Assembly (NCBI RefSeq): GCF_034424155.1
Contig: NZ_CP139992.1
Coordinates: forward strand, 2,992,012 to 3,056,011
Direction of reading: 5' to 3'
Origin: Hafnia alvei
GTDB lineage: Bacteria > Pseudomonadota > Gammaproteobacteria > Enterobacterales > Enterobacteriaceae
DNA length: 64,000 nucleotides
In this document: in pieces, positions 19,269 through 27,124 of the stretch
Layout of the letters: each line of letters begins with the position of its first letter
Numbering within the stretch: position 1 is the first letter of the stretch
Program-made: the position numbers and the translations under genes
The notes under the pieces: model-generated
What the model saw: only the letters and a program-made list of their open reading frames with translations
Told to the model about the DNA's origin: nothing
Databases searched by the model: none

Positions 19269-19327
19269 CGCGTAAACTAACGCTCGTCGCCACTGTTGTC
19301 GACAATAATGTTTTGAGAAGAAATATC

Positions 19328-20257
19328 ATGAATGCACTGTTTCCACTTTTTGCCGTACTGATTTGGTCAATCAACGCCATTGTCAGTAAGGTTTCAGCTG
19401 GTGCTATCGATCCAGCGGCCATCTCATTTTATCGTTGGGTGCTAGCGCTGATAGTACTGACGCCTTTTGTGCTGCCCGGCGTGATTCGCAACCGAAAGGC
19501 CATTCGACCACATCTCGGAAAACTACTGATTCTGGGGTTGCTCGGCATGGTGCTGTATCAAAGCTTGGCCTATTACGCCGCACACAGCGTCAGCGCTTTG
19601 TTTATGGGCATTTTAAGCTCCCTTATCCCGTTGTTAACGGTGCTGATCAGCATTTGGCTGCTACGTATTGTGCCCACGGTCGGTATCGCATTGGGTAGCG
19701 TGATGTCATTCTTTGGCCTCGTGTGGCTGGTGAGCGGAGGTAATCCGCAACAGTTGCTGACTCACGGCATTGGTTCTGGTGAGCTGATGATGTTTGCGGC
19801 ATCGGCTTCTTACGCGCTTTACGGCGTGTTAACCAAACGCTGGAATATCAATTTACCCAACTGGCAGTCGCTCTATATTCAGATCGTCTTTGGCGTGTTG
19901 TTACTAATTCCTAACTTCATACTGACCGACAACGTAAGTTTGAACGCACAAAATATTCCATTGGTTCTGTTTGCTGGTATTCCTGCTTCGATTATTGCGC
20001 CTTTCCTGTGGATCCAAGGCGTCGTGCGATTAGGTGCCAACAAAGCCTCTATCTTTATGAACCTCACGCCGGTGTTCACCGCCATCATCGCGGTATCGTT
20101 CCTGCACGAACAACTGCACAGCTATCACCTGATTGGCGGCGGTATCGCCCTGCTCGGTGTGGTGGTCGCTCAACGTCTACGCACTCCGCTAACGCGTAAA
20201 AAAAAGCCTGAAAGCGTGAAGAACACAGAGAAGGAAGTTTGCTCGTCGGCTGATTAA
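19328..20257 (+). CDS. EamA/DMT-family drug-metabolite exporter
   Basis: 309 residues from the ATG at 19328 (AGAAG upstream), ten predicted membrane helices in two EamA repeats of five. Repeat 1 has FPLFAVLIWSINAIVSKVSA with the typical Trp-Gly/Ser-Asn first helix. Repeat 2 starts near residue 150 (GELMMFAASASYALYGVLTK). A charged tail (TRKKKPESVKNTEKE) ends it. The substrate cannot be told from sequence; amino-acid or metabolite efflux is usual for the family. Confidence 0.87.
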   Translation: MNALFPLFAVLIWSINAIVSKVSAGAIDPAAISFYRWVLALIVLTPFVLPGVIRNRKAIRPHLGKLLILGLLGMVLYQSLAYYAAHSVSALFMGILSSLIPLLTVLISIWLLRIVPTVGIALGSVMSFFGLVWLVSGGNPQQLLTHGIGSGELMMFAASASYALYGVLTKRWNINLPNWQSLYIQIVFGVLLLIPNFILTDNVSLNAQNIPLVLFAGIPASIIAPFLWIQGVVRLGANKASIFMNLTPVFTAIIAVSFLHEQLHSYHLIGGGIALLGVVVAQRLRTPLTRKKKPESVKNTEKEVCSSAD

Positions 20258-20288
20258 CCTAAGTGTTACTTTGTTTAGATTTAGCACG

Positions 20289-20384
20289 GTGAAAAGTTTC
20301 GTGCGCCGATCGAATATGCTGGTATTGGTGAAAGGTTTCGTACGCCAATCAAATATGCTGGTATTGATGAAGATTTCGTACGCC
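20289..20384. repeat. Left array of three ~38-bp direct repeats flanking repeat copy 2
   Basis: The box GTGAAAGGTTTCGTACGCC and relatives occur at 20289-20307, 20328-20346 and 20366-20384, with 38-39 base periods; the spacer AATCAAATATGCTGGTATT is also kept between units. The same box, once, forms the left end of copy 1 (2785-2803). Confidence 0.85.
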
Positions 20385-20417
20385 AATTAGCAAATACATT
20401 TCTATGAAACCACTGGT

Positions 20418-20773
20418 GTAGGCGTCCGATGAGAGTCCCGTTGCGCGGGGACTCTCAACTCGCGCGCTTTTTACCGAGCCGTTTGGCCGACCGGTCTCGG
20501 AGCGCACGTCCTGTGCGCCATCAACCTGCCACCAGCATCCCTGCTGGCGGCTCTAAAATGCATTTTTTCAACAGGAAAAGACAAAAGGCCTTTTTGTCTT
20601 CTTATCTTTTAATAGTTTAAGTTTTGGTAGTGCGAGCCACCGGTACAGGGATGTACCGGTGGAGTTTGGGGCGCCCGGGATGGGCGATACCAAACCGGAG
20701 CGGAGATGGCGTCTCGGATAAAAGCGCGCGGGTGTTGGGTGCGGGCGCTGGCGCACCCGACTCGGACGCCTTC
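20418..20773. repeat. Large structured intergenic repeat, copy 2 core
   Basis: Starts GTAGGCGTCCGA and ends TCGGACGCCTTC. Hairpins: 20431-20456, 20502-20518, 20528-20551, a central AAGACAAAAGGCCTTTTTGTCTT-type palindrome, 20637-20662 (perfect 10-bp stem, loop AGGGAT), 20672-20686 inside an outer TTTGG/CCAAA stem, and 20737-20758. It aligns along its length with the minus strand of 2837-3225. Stems differ in sequence between copies yet pair in both. No credible gene lies in 20258-20930. Confidence 0.85.
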
Positions 20774-20805
20774 ACTAAGTTTGCATGTGAATACCGTTGC
20801 TGATA

Positions 20806-20900
20806 GGCGGTCGAAACCTTACACCATAAGTTCATAGATGATCAGCGGTCGAAACCTTACACCGTAAGCTCATAGATGATCAGCGGTCGAAACCTTACAT
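20806..20900. repeat. Right array of three 38-bp direct repeats flanking repeat copy 2
   Basis: GGCGGTCGAAACCTTACAC (20806), AGCGGTCGAAACCTTACAC (20844) and AGCGGTCGAAACCTTACAT (20882) recur with an exact 38-base period, joined by CATAAGTTCATAGATGATC-type spacers. They are the inverted counterpart of the left array. There are no variable spacers, so this is not a CRISPR. Confidence 0.85.
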
Positions 20901-20930
20901 CTATCCAGCATACGAAACCCTACTCCCCCA

Positions 20931-21431
20931 CTAAAGCCCCGCCCACCACATCCTCATTTTAATCCCCCAGCGGCTACTCCATCCACTCGTGCTGCTGACC
21001 ATATTGCCCTTATCAAGAATCACAAACGTTGGCGTCGCGCCGATGTCCCACTCGGCTCCTAAGCGCCCCAGTTGATCGTTCACAACGGGGAAAGTTAAGC
21101 CTTTCGCCGCCATGCCTCGCATCAGGCGCTCATCATCGCCTGAACGAATCGCAATACTTAGCACGTTCACACCGTCCTTATGCAGCTCTTCAACCATCGG
21201 CGAAGTCAGCTTGCATACGCCACACCACGTCGCCCAAAAGTAAATCAGCAGCGGTTTTTCAGCGCTAAGCGCGGCTAAGGAAACCGTTTGACCATTCACT
21301 AACGTGATATCAGGCAGATGCGATATCTCCGGCGGCTGCGGTTTGCGCCATTGATCCATTCCCCATGAGAATGCCGCTAAAACCACGATAAAAATGGCCA
21401 GCTCCCTCGCCCATTTTTTTAGCCGCATCAT
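20931..21431 (-). CDS. scsD: Membrane-anchored thioredoxin-like protein ScsD
   Basis: 166 residues. One N-terminal membrane anchor (ELAIFIVVLAAFSWGM) is followed by a TlpA-type thioredoxin domain with active site WATWCGVCK near residue 72 and cis-Pro in GATPTFVILD. It is the last gene of scsABCD, linked to copper tolerance and periplasmic thiol redox control in Salmonella. The gene start overlaps the scsC stop by 4 bases. The protein closes only 30 bases before the 38-bp repeat array. Confidence 0.9.
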   Translation of the reverse strand: MMRLKKWARELAIFIVVLAAFSWGMDQWRKPQPPEISHLPDITLVNGQTVSLAALSAEKPLLIYFWATWCGVCKLTSPMVEELHKDGVNVLSIAIRSGDDERLMRGMAAKGLTFPVVNDQLGRLGAEWDIGATPTFVILDKGNMVSSTSGWSSRWGIKMRMWWAGL

Positions 21432-22195
21432 GAGGATGCCCGCGCTAATTCAGCTTTAACCACCTGTTCCAGATCGTCATAGCTAATCGCTCCAGGGATC
21501 ATTTGCTGGCCAATCAGCGTTGCTGGCGTACCTTGTACCCCCATCACATCAGCCAAACGCAGGCTGCTACGAACTTCATCTAAGGTCTTATCATCGATTT
21601 TCAGGCCAGCGTTATCCGTGGATTTTAACGCGCTCGCGATGCTGCTGTCGGTGTGATAGCCCTTTTTAGACATCAGCCGCTGATGTAGCGCTGCAAAACG
21701 TGCGGGATTTTGCTGCCACAGCGTCAGAGCATATTGCGCAGAGCTTTGCGATGTTTCGCCTTTGAAAGGTAAGAGTTTGATCACAACAGCAACGTCGGGA
21801 TATTTTTTAACGATCTTCTCAAGCTGTGGATCAAACTGTTTGCAGTAAGGGCAGTTATAGTCGGTGAAAGAAACCAGCGTAAGTTTGGCGTTTTTAGCCC
21901 CGATGCGTGGGCTGGCAGCGTCGTTAAACAGTGCATCACGGTTCTGCTCAATCACCTTACCCAACTGGGCACCGGCCTGTTCTGCACTCTGCTGCTGCCA
22001 TGCGGTTACCGCCTCTTCCAAGATCTGCGGATTATTCACTAAGGTTTCACGAATTAATTCACGCACCTGATTCTGTTGTTCAGTTGTTAACGGTGCGGCC
22101 GTCACGGTGAAACTCACGGCGGCCATCGCGAATAACGCACTCTGAAGTAGCGTGGTCATTTTAGTTTTCATGTTGGTTTTCATATTAGTTTTCAT
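21428..22195 (-). CDS. scsC: Periplasmic DsbA/DsbC-like thiol oxidoreductase ScsC
   Basis: 255 residues if started at 22195. The start region is a 12-base triplication (ATGAAAACTAAT, ATGAAAACCAAC, ATGAAAACTAAA), giving MKTN-MKTN-MKTK before the signal peptide MTTLLQSALFAMAAVSFTVTA. AAGGA precedes the first ATG. After an N-terminal helical stretch for oligomerisation comes the DsbA-fold with active site DYNCPYCKQFDP and cis-Pro VQGTPATLIG. In Salmonella and Proteus, ScsC is kept reduced by ScsB. The gene starts just after scsB. Confidence 0.92.
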   Translation of the reverse strand: MKTNMKTNMKTKMTTLLQSALFAMAAVSFTVTAAPLTTEQQNQVRELIRETLVNNPQILEEAVTAWQQQSAEQAGAQLGKVIEQNRDALFNDAASPRIGAKNAKLTLVSFTDYNCPYCKQFDPQLEKIVKKYPDVAVVIKLLPFKGETSQSSAQYALTLWQQNPARFAALHQRLMSKKGYHTDSSIASALKSTDNAGLKIDDKTLDEVRSSLRLADVMGVQGTPATLIGQQMIPGAISYDDLEQVVKAELARASS

Positions 22196-22199
22196 GACA

Positions 22200-24227
22200 T
22201 TATTCCTTCGCATTCGACAGCGTTTTAAGTAGGGTTTGACGATCGAGCAGTGGGGAAAGCACCTCACCGTTTGGCAGGCTTGGGCCATAAATTTGATTAA
22301 ACGGCACCGCGACCGCGCCGCGTTGTTTGAGGAATTGATTAATCGCAGGTGCTGGCGTCGTCCAGTCACCTCGTAGAGCCACAACATCCGGCTCACTCAG
22401 CGCTTTCTGTACATCATCGCGTAGCAATACGTTGTATTTATTGGCTTTGCAGGTGACACACCAGTCTGCCGTAACATCAACAAACACCCTCTTGTTTTGG
22501 CTTAACGCCTGTGAAATGGCCTCTTCTGTCAAAGGCTGCCACTGCACACGGTCGCTCATCGGCGTACGCCAATGCTCGGCGGTTAACGCGCCCGCTGCGA
22601 GCGTCGCGCCGCTCAGTAAGAGCAATATTGCTGCCCAGATCAGCAACTGCCGACGTCCGTAATGAATTCCCGTGAGGATCAGCAAAGCCACCAGCAGCAC
22701 CGCCCCCAGAGACCACGCAATCAGCGTTCCAACATGCGCAGTCAACAGGCTAATCAGCCATAGGCTTGAGGCCAGCATCATCATTCCCAGCACGATGCGT
22801 AAGCGGTTCATCCATTGTCCCGGCTTCGGCAACATCTTTGCGGCGATCGGGAAAGCGGCAATCAGCAGCCATGGCAAACTCATACCAATACCCAAAGCCG
22901 TAAACACTAGCCAGAGATCGGTCATCGGTGCCGCCAGCGCAAACGCCAGCGCCGTGCCTAAGAATGGCGCAGAGCAAGGCGTTGCTAATAAGGTGGCGAA
23001 AACGCCCTGCCAGAAATGGCTGCTGTTACCGTTGCCTCCGGCTGTTGCTATGCGCGTGGTGGTATTGCTGCCTAAGCGAATGGAAAAGAAGCCAAGCAAG
23101 TTGGCACTAAATAATGCCGTGACCACCACCATCAACCCAATAAACCACGGACTTTGGAATTGGATCCCCCACCCCACCGCTTTTTGGCTTAACCTCAGCG
23201 CCGTCATCACGCCGGCTAACGCCCAAAATGACACGAGAATACCGGCAGCCGAGGCCATAAATTGGCGGCGAACGACCCGGCTTTCGCGATTCTCTAACTG
23301 TAAAACCGATCCAAGTTTCATGGCTAAAACAGGTAGAACACAAGGCATCAGGTTAAGAATCAGCCCACCCAGCAAGGCGAATAGGATTGCCGTTGAGAGC
23401 GCTAAGGAGGGAGTCACTGGAGCGGGTAGTTGATTATCAACGGTGAGAATAGCCTGCTGCGCAATACCCGCATCGCTGAAGACCATACTCAATTTTTGCC
23501 CGTGAAGATCGGGCGCATTCCCCTCCCAACCGTCGGTTACGCGTACCGTGGCAACAACACGGCTACCGTCAATTTGGATTTTGGGCTTGGCAAAATCAGC
23601 GCCGTCTGGCACATCAAAGAAAATTTCGGGCTTTTGCCATCCCTCTTCTCTTTCGGCACTCACACGCAGTTCACCACTGTGATAACCGGCCTTAACGTGA
23701 TTGACCATGCCCTCCGTCAACGGCAGCGTTCCCTGAGCGCGTATAAATGCATGCTCAAACTCTGGAGGTGTCACCTGCGTGAGATCCAGATCAAAAGGGA
23801 AATCGCTTAATACACAGACGTTACTGCAGGTAGAAAGTGTCAGCACACCTTGAAGCCGTTGGGCAGATGCTGGGACATTTACTGTGATAGGAAATACGGT
23901 ATCGCCGTGATATCCCTGAGTTGAAATACCCGAAACGTCAAAGCGCTGCGGCGTTGGCCATCCCCAGTGCATACTTTCGATTGGCGTTTGCCATTTGATT
24001 TCAGGCGCAATACCGCCCTCGCCCGGTGAACGCCAATAGGTTTTCCAACCGTCGTTAAGTTTCACATCAAGCAAAAGGCGAACCATACCGTTTTCAGGCT
24101 GGTTTGAGCTAATGCGCACCTGCGCATGATCGTTTTGTGGATTCTGCAACCATCCACTATCGGCCGCCCAAGAGATAGGCAACCAGAGGCACAGGCTGAA
24201 CGCCAGCGCCCTAAAAAATAGGAACAT
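22200..24227 (-). CDS. scsB: Thiol:disulfide interchange membrane protein ScsB (DsbD-like)
   Basis: 675 residues. A signal peptide (MFLFFRALAFSLCLWLPISWA) and a periplasmic N-terminal domain (to about 270) with a Cys pair in CSNVCV are followed by a DsbD-type membrane core of eight or so helices with redox Cys (LNLMPCVLPVLAMKLG and LLATPCSAPFLGTA). A C-terminal thioredoxin domain has VTADWCVTCKANK. It passes electrons from cytosolic thioredoxin to ScsC and perhaps ScsD. Full length, with no frame damage. Confidence 0.95.
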   Translation of the reverse strand: MFLFFRALAFSLCLWLPISWAADSGWLQNPQNDHAQVRISSNQPENGMVRLLLDVKLNDGWKTYWRSPGEGGIAPEIKWQTPIESMHWGWPTPQRFDVSGISTQGYHGDTVFPITVNVPASAQRLQGVLTLSTCSNVCVLSDFPFDLDLTQVTPPEFEHAFIRAQGTLPLTEGMVNHVKAGYHSGELRVSAEREEGWQKPEIFFDVPDGADFAKPKIQIDGSRVVATVRVTDGWEGNAPDLHGQKLSMVFSDAGIAQQAILTVDNQLPAPVTPSLALSTAILFALLGGLILNLMPCVLPVLAMKLGSVLQLENRESRVVRRQFMASAAGILVSFWALAGVMTALRLSQKAVGWGIQFQSPWFIGLMVVVTALFSANLLGFFSIRLGSNTTTRIATAGGNGNSSHFWQGVFATLLATPCSAPFLGTALAFALAAPMTDLWLVFTALGIGMSLPWLLIAAFPIAAKMLPKPGQWMNRLRIVLGMMMLASSLWLISLLTAHVGTLIAWSLGAVLLVALLILTGIHYGRRQLLIWAAILLLLSGATLAAGALTAEHWRTPMSDRVQWQPLTEEAISQALSQNKRVFVDVTADWCVTCKANKYNVLLRDDVQKALSEPDVVALRGDWTTPAPAINQFLKQRGAVAVPFNQIYGPSLPNGEVLSPLLDRQTLLKTLSNAKE

Positions 24228-24279
24228 AGATTTTCTCCAAAAATAATTTTGCTACGTTAACAAACCGTCACGTAGAAAG

Positions 24280-24657
24280 TTATTCTCGGAAGACACACAG
24301 CCGGAGATGTACCCGCAAGCGGGGTAAAGACACAGCCCGTAGAGGGGGAATGAGCAATCGCAGCTGCCGCGTAGGCTCAAGCAATAAAGCCACGAACAGC
24401 AACAGCGCAAAAAATAGGTGTTCAATCGCCATGCTATTAGCCGCAAGCAACGACTTAGCACTTAGCTCACAGGGAGAAATAGGGCTTTCTTGGCTATCAC
24501 CGTTCTGTGATTCGCCCGTAATTTGAGTCGCAGTAACATCAGTGGGAAGGTATTTACTGAGCATGTGCATACCGGCCATGCGCTGAGTTGTACACGTCAG
24601 TACAACCAGACAAGCCAATATTAGGAACCACTTAGCCACACGCTGCCGTTCAACCAT
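24280..24657 (-). CDS. scsA: Suppressor of copper sensitivity protein ScsA-like
   Basis: 125 residues with an N-terminal membrane segment (WFLILACLVVLTCTTQRM) and a second one near residue 75-92 (MAIEHLFFALLLFVALLLE), ending in a basic tail. It is first in the operon upstream of scsB, the place and rough size of ScsA. The molecular function of ScsA is unknown. Identification relies mainly on synteny and topology. Confidence 0.75.
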   Translation of the reverse strand: MVERQRVAKWFLILACLVVLTCTTQRMAGMHMLSKYLPTDVTATQITGESQNGDSQESPISPCELSAKSLLAANSMAIEHLFFALLLFVALLLEPTRQLRLLIPPLRAVSLPRLRVHLRLCVFRE

Positions 24658-24859
24658 AAACTGTTTAAATTTTTCGCCACCAATGATAAGTACGTCTTAT
24701 CTTACCTAGCAAGCGAGGATAAACAACCTATTAGCGGTAACTTTACGTTTGTCTACTTTATACTGCTGGAGAAACGCCCGTTCTGCGTCAAACTTGCATT
24801 TTTATCTATGCTAGAGGATCGTAACCCTGTCAGTTACTCGCCAGATTTAGGATTTTGTT

Positions 24860-25225
24860 GTGTATCAGTCTGCTGAAAATATCTGGGCACGCCTACAGCG
24901 CTCCCCTTTTCGCATGAAGTTTCATCTCAACGCCAAAGACAGTGCCTACCTACAACAAAAAGGCACCGCGGTGATTTTGTCCCATGCTTATGATTTTATA
25001 GATGCCCGTTTAGCGCCCGCGTTCCCTGAAAACGATGGCAAGCAGACCCCGATGCGCGGACATCCAGTGTTCGTGGCGCAGCACGCTACGGCAACCTGCT
25101 GCCGTGGATGTTTAGAAAAATGGCATCGCATTCCACAGGGAAAAGCGTTAAACGAAGAAGAAAAACAGTACGTTGTGAATTTTATCGCGCACTGGATTGA
25201 GAGTGAAACCAGCGGCCACCCTTAG
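24860..25225 (+). CDS. DUF4186-family protein
   Basis: 121 residues with a GTG start at 24860, chosen because AGGA lies about 7 bases upstream and the family starts near here. NIWARLQRSPFRMKFHLN opens the domain, and GKQTPMRGHPVFVAQHATATCCRGCLEKWH has the conserved His and Cys-Cys-x-x-Cys residues suggestive of a metal site. The family function is not known. It is divergent from scsA. Confidence 0.82.
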   Translation: MYQSAENIWARLQRSPFRMKFHLNAKDSAYLQQKGTAVILSHAYDFIDARLAPAFPENDGKQTPMRGHPVFVAQHATATCCRGCLEKWHRIPQGKALNEEEKQYVVNFIAHWIESETSGHP

Positions 25226-25275
25226 CGATTTTCCTTTCTATTTACCTTTTTATTTTCCTTTCAATGTACAGGTTG

Positions 25276-25289
25276 TACATGCCGTTACG
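25276..25289 (+). promoter_or_regulatory. Candidate RstA box upstream of asr
   Basis: TACATGCCGTTACG matches the RstA box TACATNTNGTTACA at 10 of the 12 specified positions and lies 105 bases before the asr start. RstA activation of asr under acid is established in E. coli and Salmonella. Confidence 0.6.
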
Positions 25290-25393
25290 TACCGACACCA
25301 AACACTTACGGAAAGTTGACATCCATCCTCCTATTATTCATTCACCGGCTCCACCGAGGGGCTTACGAAAAACAAATTCTTGAGGAATGGAAA

Positions 25394-25831
25394 ATGAAAA
25401 AAGTTTTAGCTCTGGTTGTTGCTGCTACTATGGGTCTGTCTTCTGTTGCTTTCGCTGCTGAAACAACCGCTGCTCCAGCTGCTCCGGCTGCGTCTTCAAC
25501 GACCGCTGCCGCACCTGCTGCCAAAGCAACTAGCACCACTCACCACAAAAAAGCGAAGCACCACAAAAAAGCAACCACCGAGCAAAAAGCTCAGGCCGCT
25601 AAAAAAACCAAACACGCTAAAAAAGCAGCGCCGGTAGCTCAGAAAGCTCAGGCTGCTAAAAAAGCTCAGCACCACAAAAAAGCAGCACCAGTAGCCCAGA
25701 AAGCTCAGGCTGCTAAAAAAGCTCAGCATCACAAAAAAGCAGCACCAGTAGCTCAGAAAGCTCAGGCTGCTAAAAAAGCTCAGCATCACAAAAAAGCAGC
25801 ACCAGCTACTGCTGCAGCACCAAAAGCATAA
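25394..25831 (+). CDS. asr: Acid shock protein Asr
   Basis: 145 residues. Start at 25394 after GAGGAATGG; an earlier in-frame ATG at 25316 is rejected because the signal peptide [21 protein letters not shown] begins here. After an Ala/Thr/Pro-rich stretch the mature protein is lysine/histidine-rich, with repeats of about 19 residues ([19 protein letters not shown]). It is a very basic periplasmic protein, induced at low pH, thought to buffer or shield the periplasm. Confidence 0.94.
   Translation: MKKVLALVVAATMGLSSVAFAAETTAAPAAPAASSTTAAAPAAKATSTTHHKKAKHHKKATTEQKAQAAKKTKHAKKAAPVAQKAQAAKKAQHHKKAAPVAQKAQAAKKAQHHKKAAPVAQKAQAAKKAQHHKKAAPATAAAPKA
25620..25810 (+). repeat. Coding tandem repeat (57-bp units) in asr
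   Basis: Three nearly identical 57-base units run GCAGCACCAGTAGCCCAGAA... through GCTCAGCATCACAAAAAA, differing at only a few third positions. Units of this likeness are prone to recombination, so copy number may vary between strains. Confidence 0.85.
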
Positions 25832-25850
25832 GTCTCAACGCTTAGATATC

Positions 25851-25885
25851 AGTAAGGCCGCAGATAACTCTGCGGCCTTACTTTT
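25851..25885 (+). terminator. Intrinsic terminator of asr
   Basis: AGTAAGGCCGCAGA pairs perfectly with TCTGCGGCCTTACT around TAAC, followed by TTTT. A strong 14-bp stem. Confidence 0.92.
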
Positions 25886-26201
25886 TAAACTCTCCGCTTA
25901 AAAACCACAATTGCCGAGCCGTATCACCATATAACGCCACTGACAACCTTCAATCCAAACGCTTCATCCAGACTCTCACCTCATATCAAGAATAAAATTC
26001 TTTAGTGCTCTATGCGCTAATCTTTCGCTCTATTTAATTTAGCTAAGAATATACTTATTTATTCTTATTCCATATCTTGATTATGGGTATTGATAATAGA
26101 TAGAATGCCGGAAAATAATTAATAGATATCACTCAAAAGTAATAACGTTCGTTATTTTAATTTTTTCAAAATTAAAAACCATTAATCACAGGGATGTCAG
26201 A

Positions 26202-26333
26202 ATGATCATTTTAACCAGCTTATTACTTAAGTTATTTTTTAAGCAGCTAACCTTGCGTAGCGCCGCCTACGTTGCGGCTCATATTGTGATTTTGGTTTTT
26301 GTCTTCGAAAACTTAATTTTTATTGATATATGA
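26202..26333 (+). CDS. Candidate 43-residue hydrophobic small protein
   Basis: In an AT-rich 680-base gap with no other gene, an ATG at 26202 follows CAGGGATGTCAG (AGGG 8-9 bases upstream). The frame encodes 43 residues: MIILTSLLLKLFFKQLTLRS, then AAYVAAHIVILVFVFENLIF and IDI. It would have two short hydrophobic stretches split by a basic KQLTLR turn, suggesting an inner-membrane miniprotein. I do not recognise the family. The local base composition rises in G/C within the frame (GCGCCGCCTACGTTGCGG), unlike the flanks, which supports coding. Confidence 0.5.
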   Translation: MIILTSLLLKLFFKQLTLRSAAYVAAHIVILVFVFENLIFIDI

Positions 26334-26510
26334 TATTTATATATTCAAAAATAAAATCCATTTAAAAAACGCATATTTTATTCTCAAGCAAAATACTGCG
26401 TGCATGAGTAATTTAGAATCTCATAGTAAATTAGCGCCTATTTTATTATCATTCTGTTACGCATGAGATTCACTTAATTCTCTGCTGAATAAGTTTTGAT
26501 AAAACTAAAA

Positions 26511-26909
26511 TCATCTATCCCAATCAGTATTCTGTAGCACAACCCGATAGCCATCGAGATCGGTAAACGTTTTACCATGTTGATCCCAATATGGGTTATA
26601 TGAAACCACCACAAGAAATCCAGCCAACTCCATTTTTGTGCAGGCTGCTCGCCATTCGGCTTCATCAGGAATATAGAACACCAGCAGATTATCCGCCGTT
26701 GGTGCATCTGGAACCGTAGTCCCCCGGTGGTGCGTAAACTCAAGGTGGTAGGCATGATGGGGATGCCCCACGATCACGCCGTCAAATCCCTGATGATCGT
26801 TAAAATGGCCCAGCACGTCGAAATCGAGTCCTTTGCAGTACATCTGTGCGATAAGATCTAGGCGGTTTGTTGGCCTTGCTATACGTAAGCGATTATTTTT
26901 ATGTGTCAT
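26511..26909 (-). CDS. Glyoxalase/bleomycin-resistance (VOC) fold protein, YycE-like
   Basis: 132 residues in two beta-alpha-beta-beta-beta modules: RLRIARPTNRLDLIAQMYCKGLDFDVLG, then HAYHLEFTHH, and NPYWDQHGKTFTDLDGYRVVLQN, the VOC family C-terminal motif with metal/substrate Glu/Asp region. It resembles Bacillus YycE. The substrate is unknown. Confidence 0.82.
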   Translation of the reverse strand: MTHKNNRLRIARPTNRLDLIAQMYCKGLDFDVLGHFNDHQGFDGVIVGHPHHAYHLEFTHHRGTTVPDAPTADNLLVFYIPDEAEWRAACTKMELAGFLVVVSYNPYWDQHGKTFTDLDGYRVVLQNTDWDR

Positions 26910-27124
26910 TATTTCACTCCATGCCTCATGTCATAAGCATAGGCGATCATTCTCTACCTCGCTGGCTGAACGCTTGCCGCGCTCTTTTGCTACGATAGTT
27001 TGTCGGCCTAGCGACACATCTGACATGATTTGTAAGGATTATTTCATTTTTTGCGGGCGAATCGCATTGCATCCACCTGTTATGATCTATGCTTGTAAAA
27101 GATTCACTAAAAGGATGACATAAA

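Noticed and set aside
20289-20900. CRISPR-like regular repeats
   Set aside because: The 38-bp units are contiguous direct repeats with conserved, not variable, interspersed sequence, and no cas gene is present.
22672-23433. 253-codon frame on the plus strand
   Set aside because: It is antisense to the intact scsB membrane core and arises from the codon bias of hydrophobic residues there.
25496-25789. Phe/Ser-rich frame on the minus strand
   Set aside because: It mirrors the lysine-rich repeats of asr; no start signal supports it.
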